10,931 nucleotides of DNA. It comes from Colimorpha_A sp045533115. GTDB lineage: Bacteria > Bacillota > Clostridia > Oscillospirales > CAG-272. This document shows positions 6,400-10,931 of the stretch, piece after piece. Location of the stretch: positions 1 through 10,931 of the forward strand of contig JAZSHF010000046.1 of NCBI GenBank assembly GCA_045533115.1. The letters run 5' to 3'. The position numbers were made by a program, and so were the translations under genes. Below the pieces are notes generated by a model, which did not search any database, was not told where the DNA came from, and was given only the letters and a program-made list of their open reading frames with translations. The first letter of the stretch is position 1, and every line of letters begins with the position of its first letter.

Positions 6400-6876
6400 A
6401 TGGAACAGATACTCAAACTTCTTGAAAACGATTGCAGACTTACTCCTGAACAGATCGCTCAAACCTGCAAGATGGATGTCGAGGACGTTAAATCAAAGAT
6501 AAGACAGCTCGAAACCGAAGGTGTTATTCTCGGATACAAGGCGCTTGTTGACTGGGATAAGACCGAGCGGGAATACGTAAGCGCCGTTATTGAGCTTAAA
6601 ATTGCTCCCCAGCGTGACCGAGGCTTTGACCGCTTCGCCGAGCGTCTTATCAATTATCCCGAGGTGCAGAGCGTTCATCTTATGTCGGGCGGCTTCGATA
6701 TTATGCTTATTATCGAGGGCAAGACGATGAAGGAGGTCGCGTATTTCGTGGCGTATAAGCTCGCGCCGCTCGAATCCGTCGTTTCGACCGCCACGCACTT
6801 CGTGCTCAAAAAGTATAAGGATAAGGGCGTTATATACAAGTCCGATCTTAAGGACGAAAGGGAGAACATTCTCTAA
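6400..6876 (+). CDS. Lrp/AsnC family transcriptional regulator
   Basis: A 158-residue DNA-binding protein of the Lrp/AsnC family, which senses amino acids or their derivatives and forms dimers, octamers or larger assemblies. Residues 1-50 hold the winged helix-turn-helix (recognition region near DVEDVKSKIRQLETEGVI), followed by the usual strand GYKALVDW. Residues 58-137 form the RAM ligand-binding/oligomerisation domain, with the conserved SGGFDIMLIIEG (96-107) in the effector-pocket turn. A clear ribosome site GGAGG lies 8 bases upstream of the ATG. The stop codon overlaps the ATG of the aminotransferase (TAATG), so the two are translationally coupled, and the regulator most likely responds to an amino acid handled by that enzyme and controls its own operon. 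The effector cannot be read from sequence. Confidence 0.92.
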   Translation: MEQILKLLENDCRLTPEQIAQTCKMDVEDVKSKIRQLETEGVILGYKALVDWDKTEREYVSAVIELKIAPQRDRGFDRFAERLINYPEVQSVHLMSGGFDIMLIIEGKTMKEVAYFVAYKLAPLESVVSTATHFVLKKYKDKGVIYKSDLKDERENIL

Positions 6877-8042
6877 TGAAAGATTATTCCGAGTTACTGT
6901 CCCAAAAGGCGCAGGAGTTAAAGCCGTCGGGAATACGTAAGTTTTTCGATATGCTCGATTCAATGACCGACGTGGTCGCTCTTACCGTCGGTCAGCCCGA
7001 CTTCGTAACCCCGTGGCACATACGCGAAGCGGGAATAACGAGCCTTGAGCAGGGAAAGACCTATTATACCTCAAACGCGGGGCTACTTGAGATGCGCATG
7101 GAGATATGCTCGTACCTCTCGCGCCGCTTTGATCTTACTTATAACGAAAACGAAATAATAGTTACCGTCGGCGGCTCCGAGGCGATAGATATTGCCTTCC
7201 GTGCGATCTTAAACGAAGGCGACGAGGTCATAATCCCGACGCCCTGCTTCGTATGCTACGATCCGCTTGTAAAGATGGCAGGCGGCGTTCCCGTGCCTGT
7301 CGTGACCGAGGAAAAGGATAATTTTAAGCTGACACCCGAAAAGCTAAAGGCGGCAATTACGCCGAAAACGAAGCTCCTCGTTATGCCGTTCCCGAATAAT
7401 CCTACGGGTGCGATAATGACGGAAGAGGAGTTAACGGAGATAGCGGATATACTTCGTGACACCGATATTATGATCCTCTCCGACGAGATATACGCCGAGA
7501 TGACCTATAACGGCAGAAAGCACGTTTCGATTGCCTCTTTACCCGGTATGCGTGAGCGTACAGTCGTTGTTAACGGCTTCTCTAAGGCGTATGCTATGAC
7601 CGGTTGGCGAATGGGCTATACCGCCGCTCCCGAGCCGATAACGCGTCAGATGCTTAAGCTTCATCAGTTTGCAATTATGTCCTCTCCGACGACGAGCCAG
7701 TTCGCCGCTATCGAGGCACTCAAAAACGGTGACTCTGACATAGAATATATGGTCGGCGAATACGATATCAGACGCCGATATCTTGTTGACGGTCTCCGCG
7801 AGCTTGGAATACCTTGCTTTGAGCCCGAGGGCGCGTTCTACGTCTTCCCGAATATCGGCGTATATGGTATGCCGAGCGAGGAATTTTGCGAGCGACTGCT
7901 TTACGAGGGAAAGGTCGCTATCGTTCCCGGAACTGCGTTCGGTGAATGCGGTGAGGGCTTTGCGAGAATTTCTTACGCATATTCGCTTGCACATATCAAA
8001 GAAGCACTTGAAAGAATAGAGAAGTTTATTAAAACACTATAA
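6876..8042 (+). CDS. PLP-dependent class I aminotransferase (AspC/PatA-like)
   Basis: A complete 388-residue fold-type I aminotransferase of the I-gamma aspartate/aromatic subgroup, similar in pattern to B. subtilis PatA. Visible landmarks are the substrate-entry segment LTVGQPDF (36-43), the PLP-phosphate loop around VGGSEAI (98-104), NNPTG (174-178, with N175 facing the ring), D203 and Y206 in SDEIY, the Schiff-base lysine K237 in NGFSKAYAMTGWRMGY, and R364 in FARISYA, which binds the substrate carboxylate. It transfers amino groups between amino acids and 2-oxoacids in the cytoplasm; aspartate, aromatic, lysine or N-acetyl-diaminopimelate substrates are all possible. The ribosome site GGGAG lies inside the end of the AsnC gene. 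Operon pairing with an AsnC regulator supports a role in amino acid metabolism. No missing key residues were seen. Confidence 0.93.
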   Translation: MKDYSELLSQKAQELKPSGIRKFFDMLDSMTDVVALTVGQPDFVTPWHIREAGITSLEQGKTYYTSNAGLLEMRMEICSYLSRRFDLTYNENEIIVTVGGSEAIDIAFRAILNEGDEVIIPTPCFVCYDPLVKMAGGVPVPVVTEEKDNFKLTPEKLKAAITPKTKLLVMPFPNNPTGAIMTEEELTEIADILRDTDIMILSDEIYAEMTYNGRKHVSIASLPGMRERTVVVNGFSKAYAMTGWRMGYTAAPEPITRQMLKLHQFAIMSSPTTSQFAAIEALKNGDSDIEYMVGEYDIRRRYLVDGLRELGIPCFEPEGAFYVFPNIGVYGMPSEEFCERLLYEGKVAIVPGTAFGECGEGFARISYAYSLAHIKEALERIEKFIKTL

Positions 8043-8049
8043 AACACCT

Positions 8050-8055
8050 AAGGAG
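8050..8055 (+). promoter_or_regulatory. Ribosome site fixing the start of the zinc-ribbon membrane gene
   Basis: AAGGAG is 7 bases from the ATG at 8063 but only one base from an in-frame ATG at 8057. The 8063 start is therefore the likely one. Confidence 0.8.
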
Positions 8056-8062
8056 AATGAGC

Positions 8063-8719
8063 ATGGATAGATTTGTTTCTATTCCCGATGACGTAAAACG
8101 ATACGCGCGCAAAAAGCGTTTTGTCAGATACGGAATCAGAATACTAATTTTCCTTGCGCTCATGGCGTTTGCCGTCTGGCAGGTGTTTATCGTCGGTCAC
8201 GAGACCTTTGAAAGAGTTGATCTTAAAGGACAGATAATCGGTAAGACGGCCATACTTGTTGCTCCGTTTATAATAATGGGTATACCGTGGAAGCTTCGTG
8301 ACCGATCGTATATCGGCATTGTAAAAACACCGATAGTTAAGACCTTTTGGGGACACTTAAGCAATACGAAAGAGCACAACAAAGACTTCAATTCGCTGTA
8401 TCTCGTAATTGATACGCCCTTTTCAAAAAAGGATAAGAAGAAAAAGATATCGACTGCCGAGGCAAAATACCTCCAGCATCTTGACGTTTACCGCAAGGGC
8501 GACGTGATCTACCGTCTTGACGGCGCAAATTACGCATTCCGTTTTCCGACGGAGGAGGACGGACGCCGAGTCTGCGTTATCTGCGGGCTTCAGGGCCACG
8601 AGGGCTGGAAGTCGTGCAAGGTATGCGGCTATAACTACATAACAGGAAACGAGACCGAGGTCAAGAAAAAGCTGACCGAATATGAATACGGTAAAGATAC
8701 CGATTCGGAGGAGAAATAA
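8063..8719 (+). CDS. Two-TM membrane protein with C-terminal zinc ribbon
   Basis: A 218-residue protein of unknown function. A basic N-terminus (KRYARKKRFVRYG, residues 12-24) precedes the first membrane segment (about 25-44), and a second lies near 61-78. The topology places the long C-terminal part in the cytoplasm. Its middle (residues 80-165) is a mixed domain with a Lys-rich stretch at 122-129. Residues 171-188 form a compact zinc ribbon, C171-x2-C174-x10-C185-x2-C188, followed by an acidic, hydrophilic tail. It lies 20 bases behind the aminotransferase and its stop overlaps the start of the next membrane protein (TAATG), so all four genes probably share one transcript and these last two are coupled. 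No family name is recognised; the zinc ribbon may bind nucleic acid or a protein partner. Confidence 0.82.
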   Translation: MDRFVSIPDDVKRYARKKRFVRYGIRILIFLALMAFAVWQVFIVGHETFERVDLKGQIIGKTAILVAPFIIMGIPWKLRDRSYIGIVKTPIVKTFWGHLSNTKEHNKDFNSLYLVIDTPFSKKDKKKKISTAEAKYLQHLDVYRKGDVIYRLDGANYAFRFPTEEDGRRVCVICGLQGHEGWKSCKVCGYNYITGNETEVKKKLTEYEYGKDTDSEEK

Positions 8720-9426
8720 TGGAAGAAAAACAATCACCTATACCCGAATTCAATTTCAAGCCGGATTTTATTTTAGCGAAGATGAGCTTGATCTGCTTCT
8801 TCGCCCCTATTATGTACGGCTCATTTTATGGGTATCTTCCGCCGTTTTTGCATATCGTTATGATTCCCGGCTTTATCGCGGTGATCGCGGGCTTGTATTT
8901 CCTCGGACGGCTTTTTACAAAGCTTGTTGCAAAGAAAAGGGTAGAGTACGATCCCGAAAAGACGAAGCGCGAATATATCGTTCTCAAAAAGAGCTGGCTT
9001 GCCTTTCTTGGCGCTGTTGCGATCGGAGTTGCATTTTTCTTTATCGCTCTGGCGGTTAAAAATTGGTACTGGGCAAAGTTCGACGACGGCACTCAGGCGC
9101 ATGCTAAGGGCTACGTTTATGAGATTCTTTGCGGAGCATACGCGCTGTTCGTTACCTACTTTTCCTCGATCACGTGGTTCCTTCACGACGGAATGTTTAT
9201 GCCCGCCGAAAACTATCTGACCTTCGGTATCGCAGCTCCGTTTACTGTTTGGTTTATAATGCCGATGTTTGCGGGTCTTCCCAAAAATGCCGCGGCTGTT
9301 TATACGGCAATTCTTCTTGTTTTGTTTTTCATCAGGCATATAAGGATCCATTCCTACGATAAGATGATAGACAAGATCGAAAAGAAGCAGAAGTATTCGA
9401 GCTACCGTTCAAAATATGATGAATGA
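8719..9426 (+). CDS. Six-TM integral membrane protein of unknown function
   Basis: A 235-residue protein with about six hydrophobic segments, near residues 20-40, 43-68, 93-113, 127-150, 162-184 and 188-205. A cytoplasm-like charged loop rich in Lys, Arg and Glu (69-91) separates the second and third. The C-terminal tail is strongly basic (KMIDKIEKKQKYSSYRSK). No transporter, enzyme or receptor signature is visible. The ribosome site GGAGG (8707-8711) lies inside the end of the preceding gene, and the start overlaps that gene's stop by one base, so it is tightly coupled to the zinc-ribbon membrane protein and the two may form a complex. It closes the AsnC-aminotransferase operon and ends at a strong terminator. 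Confidence 0.82.
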   Translation: MEEKQSPIPEFNFKPDFILAKMSLICFFAPIMYGSFYGYLPPFLHIVMIPGFIAVIAGLYFLGRLFTKLVAKKRVEYDPEKTKREYIVLKKSWLAFLGAVAIGVAFFFIALAVKNWYWAKFDDGTQAHAKGYVYEILCGAYALFVTYFSSITWFLHDGMFMPAENYLTFGIAAPFTVWFIMPMFAGLPKNAAAVYTAILLVLFFIRHIRIHSYDKMIDKIEKKQKYSSYRSKYDE

Positions 9427-9428
9427 AA

Positions 9429-9461
9429 TACACCCGCTTGACGGCATGTCAAGCGGGTGTA
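9429..9461. terminator. Bidirectional terminator between the operon and the XRE gene
   Basis: A 14-bp perfect stem (9429-9442 and 9448-9461) with a 5-base loop and core CACCCGCTTGAC lies 2 bases after the plus-strand stop codon and 2 bases from the minus-strand stop of the XRE regulator. The flanks are A/T rich on both sides, so it can end both convergent transcripts, though the U runs are imperfect. Confidence 0.85.
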
Positions 9462-9463
9462 AA

Positions 9464-10072
9464 TTATTTCTTTAACACTTTTTTGCACCAGGTGCGTTTT
9501 CCGCACTCGGGGCATTTCAGGTAACGCGTCGTGCCCATGTGCATTGCGTTAAGCGCCTGCTTGTAGGTAGGCACGATCTCGTGACCGCAGTTTTTACACT
9601 TGTATGCACCTACGCTGACCTCAAGCTTAAGTGCGTAGAAGCAAGGAATCATAAATACGACGGTTAACGCAAGAACTGAAGCAACCTGCCAAGGCCCTTC
9701 GGGTATGAGATAAGCACAAGCAGCCAATCCACCAAGAAGGGCAGCAACGCTTACGCCCAGAATTATCCACATCGTTGTCCATATCGTTTTGTTCTTTTGT
9801 TCAACCTCTTTTGCCATTTCGAGCAAAAGCTGTTCGTTTTTCTCGTTGTTCTTTTCCATACTTATTTCCTCTCCATTCAGTAGTTCATTTACGCTGATTT
9901 CCAAAATGCCGCAAAGCTCAAGCATAATGGAAACGTCGGGCATCGCCTTGCCGCGTTCCCACTTGGAAATCGCTTTGTCTGTGATGTTCAGCTTTTCAGC
10001 AAGCTGTGCTTGTGTTAAGTTTACCTTTTTTCTTCTTTCGGCGATAAACCTTCCGATCTTAACCTGGTCCAT
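9464..10072 (-). CDS. XRE-family regulator with two TM segments and a C-terminal zinc ribbon
   Basis: A 202-residue three-part protein. Residues 5-67 are a Cro/C1-type helix-turn-helix (LTQAQLAEKLNITDKAISKW, residues 19-38, then ERGKAMPDVSIMLELCGIL). A coiled, charged linker (70-95, rich in Lys, Glu and Asn) leads to two hydrophobic segments near 98-122 and 128-150. The C-terminus holds a zinc ribbon with C159-x2-C162 and C187-x2-C190, plus C196. The design suggests a membrane-tethered DNA-binding protein with a cytoplasmic metal- or redox-sensitive tail; its target is unknown. A strong ribosome site, AAGGAGG, lies 6 bases before the ATG and a good promoter lies upstream. It is divergent from the AT-rich peptide/lipoprotein unit, so it may control that unit, but this is inference. 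Confidence 0.88.
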   Translation of the reverse strand: MDQVKIGRFIAERRKKVNLTQAQLAEKLNITDKAISKWERGKAMPDVSIMLELCGILEISVNELLNGEEISMEKNNEKNEQLLLEMAKEVEQKNKTIWTTMWIILGVSVAALLGGLAACAYLIPEGPWQVASVLALTVVFMIPCFYALKLEVSVGAYKCKNCGHEIVPTYKQALNAMHMGTTRYLKCPECGKRTWCKKVLKK

Positions 10073-10121
10073 AAGCGACCTCCTTTCGAGAATATTGTAG
10101 CAAATCCTGCGTTAAAAGTAC

Positions 10122-10134
10122 ACCTACCGTTGGT
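10122..10134. repeat. Interrupted palindrome in the XRE gene leader
   Basis: ACCTAC-C-GTTGGT pairs at five of six positions per arm and lies between the XRE promoter and its start codon. XRE proteins often bind such short interrupted palindromes in their own leaders, so it is a candidate operator; only one copy is seen. Confidence 0.25.
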
Positions 10135-10154
10135 TTAGTATGCGTTATAGATAT

Positions 10155-10182
10155 ATTATACCATAAAAAACGAAAATGTAAA
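10155..10182 (-). promoter_or_regulatory. Promoter of the XRE regulator
   Basis: Read on the minus strand: -35 TTTACA (10177-10182), 16-bp spacer, -10 TATAAT (10155-10160) preceded by TGG. A second extended -10-like TGCTACAAT lies nearer the gene (about 10093-10101) but has no good -35. Confidence 0.72.
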
Positions 10183-10221
10183 TGACAGATTAAAATGACT
10201 CAAGAAGATTGCATATATACA

Positions 10222-10250
10222 TTGAAAATTTCACATTTCTATGATATAAT
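10222..10250 (+). promoter_or_regulatory. Promoter of the peptide/lipoprotein unit
   Basis: A near-consensus promoter: -35 TTGAAA (10222-10227), 17-bp spacer, extended -10 TGATATAAT ending at 10250. The start of transcription would be near 10257, which excludes upstream in-frame start codons for the first ORF. Confidence 0.82.
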
Positions 10251-10263
10251 AATAAAAATGTTT

Positions 10264-10267
10264 GGAG
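10264..10267 (+). promoter_or_regulatory. Ribosome site fixing the start of the 42-residue peptide
   Basis: GGAG lies 8 bases before the ATG at 10276. The other in-frame ATGs (10195 and 10258) lie upstream of, or at, the predicted transcription start. Confidence 0.7.
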
Positions 10268-10275
10268 TTGGTTGT

Positions 10276-10404
10276 ATGGAAAATATAACATATTCTCTGC
10301 CAATTAAAACCCCTGACGGAATTATTAAATTTAAAATCAATCACACTGTGATTAATAAAGATGATGAAAATATGAGCGTCATCATTTCAACTATTATGAG
10401 GTGA
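10276..10404 (+). CDS. 42-residue small protein of unknown function
   Basis: This short ORF has a consensus promoter and a well-placed ribosome site, so it is probably real despite its size. The product begins MENITYSLPIKTPDGIIKFK and is polar with alternating hydrophobic residues, consistent with a small beta-hairpin; it has no signal peptide, membrane segment or cysteine. The frame stays open upstream to 10195, but the promoter position makes those residues unlikely to be translated. Its stop codon overlaps the ribosome site of the lipoprotein gene (GAGGTGA), so the two form a coupled unit. Codons are strongly A/T-ending, unlike the preceding operons, which suggests recent acquisition. No family is recognised. 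Confidence 0.6.
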   Translation: MENITYSLPIKTPDGIIKFKINHTVINKDDENMSVIISTIMR

Positions 10405-10408
10405 AGAA

Positions 10409-10792
10409 ATGAAAAGATTTATATCATTTTTAATTTTAGTGCTATTTTTATTTACTTTCACTGCTTGTGAAGGAATGTCTGTATCTACCAAAAGATATGA
10501 TGAAATATCAAACTATGTTTTAGAGAACATTGATACTCTTTCGCCCGAAAAAGAAATAGAGTTTTTTGATTATGAAGCAACAGGACTCAGCATTGGTGGT
10601 GTTTATTACGGTTATTATTACACCGCCAACAATGATATTGTAGTTCCTGACTTTTATACGGGTGGTAATTTGGGCAAAAGGTATGAAGCAGACGGCGGCA
10701 CATATTTTGGGAAACCCAACAACGGTACCGATTGGTGCTTTATTAAGAAGATAACAGACAAGTGGTATTACTACGAATTGCATTGGGCGTAA
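10409..10792 (+). CDS. Small predicted lipoprotein
   Basis: A 127-residue secreted protein. Residues 1-19 are a signal peptide (KR start, then a Leu/Phe-rich core) ending at a lipobox-like F-T-A-C with C20, which would be lipidated and anchored in the membrane; the -3 Phe is not the usual Leu. The mature part has an N-terminal helix (YDEISNYVLENIDTL, residues 30-44) and then a Tyr/Gly-rich beta domain with VYYGYYYTANND (65-76), GTYFGKPNNGTDWC (97-110) and WYYYELHW (119-126). I recall similar short lipoproteins in gut Clostridia, always unnamed. The ribosome site GAGG overlaps the stop of the 42-residue ORF. The gene is visibly AT-rich compared with the rest of the window, and its stop codon lies two bases from a GC-rich structured tract. 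Confidence 0.8.
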   Translation: MKRFISFLILVLFLFTFTACEGMSVSTKRYDEISNYVLENIDTLSPEKEIEFFDYEATGLSIGGVYYGYYYTANNDIVVPDFYTGGNLGKRYEADGGTYFGKPNNGTDWCFIKKITDKWYYYELHWA

Positions 10793-10794
10793 GT

Positions 10795-10931
10795 CATGAC
10801 CACCGGCCGTGCCGGTGGCATGCACTGCCCCCTTAGGGCATAAGACCGGCCGGGCCTATAGGCCCATCGAAAGATTTGCCAACCGCAACCCTTTCACCGG
10901 CTGCCCCTAAAGGGGCTTTTTATTTGCCTTC
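10795..10931 (+). mobile_element. GC-rich multi-hairpin tract, possible IS200/IS605-type left end (cut by window edge)
   Basis: Four hairpins follow each other. H1 is CCACCGGC-CGT-GCCGGTGG (10800-10818), extendable outward by CAT/ATG across a small bulge. H2 is TGCCC/GGGCA (10826-10840). H3 is GGGCC-TATA-GGCCC (10852-10865). H4 is GCCCC-TAAA-GGGGC (10903-10916), followed by a U run. A subterminal, bulged 8-11 bp palindrome followed by an internal terminator ahead of the transposase is the known plan of IS200 left ends, so a tnpA-type gene may start just past the window. A structured non-coding RNA, such as the RNA upstream of IscB, is an alternative. No coding frame is evident here. Confidence 0.4.
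10903..10921 (+). terminator. Intrinsic terminator at the right edge
   Basis: GCCCC (10903-10907), loop TAAA, GGGGC (10912-10916) and then TTTTT make a short GC hairpin with a U run. It could end the peptide/lipoprotein transcript or insulate a downstream mobile-element gene. Confidence 0.7.

Noticed and set aside
6493..6963. A 156-residue minus-strand frame opposite the AsnC and aminotransferase genes
   Set aside because: Both plus-strand genes are complete, well-known families; the antisense frame has no ribosome site or recognisable domain and follows from their codon bias.
8057..8062. Start of the zinc-ribbon membrane protein at ATG 8057
   Set aside because: It is only one base from AAGGAG; the ATG at 8063 has proper spacing.
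8821..9351. A 176-residue minus-strand frame opposite the six-TM protein
   Set aside because: It is a shadow of hydrophobic codons on the other strand, with an implausible basic composition and no promoter or ribosome site.
10195..10275. A 69-residue version of the small protein starting at 10195
   Set aside because: The promoter at 10222-10250 lies within this extension and the only ribosome site serves the ATG at 10276.
10520..10825. A 101-residue minus-strand frame opposite the lipoprotein gene
   Set aside because: It overlaps almost all of a gene with a signal peptide and a good ribosome site, begins in the hairpin tract, and its product has no plausible domain.
1..10931. CRISPR array, tRNA or rRNA genes
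   Set aside because: No regularly spaced direct repeats, cloverleaf-like sequences or conserved rRNA stretches were seen on either strand.

Overview
The window looks like chromosomal DNA of an anaerobic, low-to-mid GC Firmicute of the class Clostridia, most likely an uncultured gut Oscillospirales-type bacterium. The reasons are strong AGGAGG-type ribosome sites, TTGACA/TATAAT promoters with many extended -10s, short intergenic gaps with intrinsic terminators, and the gene types: Hsp33, a membrane-anchored YkuE-like phosphoesterase, an AsnC regulator coupled to a PatA-like aminotransferase, and XRE regulators with zinc ribbons. The species is inferred, not shown.

Layout. Positions 1-1029 hold the C-terminal part of a serine hydrolase of the beta-lactamase fold with a long C-terminal extension. 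It converges on a minus-strand membrane protein (1197-1766, with a possible 33-residue coupled ORF behind it) across a perfect bidirectional hairpin. Next come a Xer-type tyrosine recombinase (1923-2924), then a promoter whose -35 overlaps the recombinase stop codon. That promoter drives a 102-residue protein of unknown function coupled to hslO (Hsp33), and a metallophosphoesterase follows after a hairpin. A minus-strand gene (5106-6248) converges on the phosphoesterase. It reads as a shortened, motif-less relative of uronate isomerase (UxaC) and is probably a pseudoenzyme.

A divergent promoter region at about 6275-6362 separates that gene from a four-gene plus-strand operon: an AsnC/Lrp regulator, a class I aminotransferase, a two-TM zinc-ribbon protein and a six-TM membrane protein. 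The first two genes overlap as TAATG, and so do the last two. The operon ends in a strong hairpin shared with a convergent XRE regulator (9464-10072) that combines an HTH, two TM segments and a C-terminal zinc ribbon.

The last kilobase changes character. A visibly AT-rich two-gene unit (a 42-residue peptide and a short lipoprotein, 10276-10792) has a near-consensus promoter divergent from the XRE gene. Immediately after the lipoprotein stop codon lies a GC-rich tract of four consecutive hairpins running to the window edge, the last an intrinsic terminator. It resembles the left end of an IS200/IS605-type element, or another structured RNA, whose gene would lie beyond the window. The most notable items are the degenerate UxaC homologue and this structured right edge.
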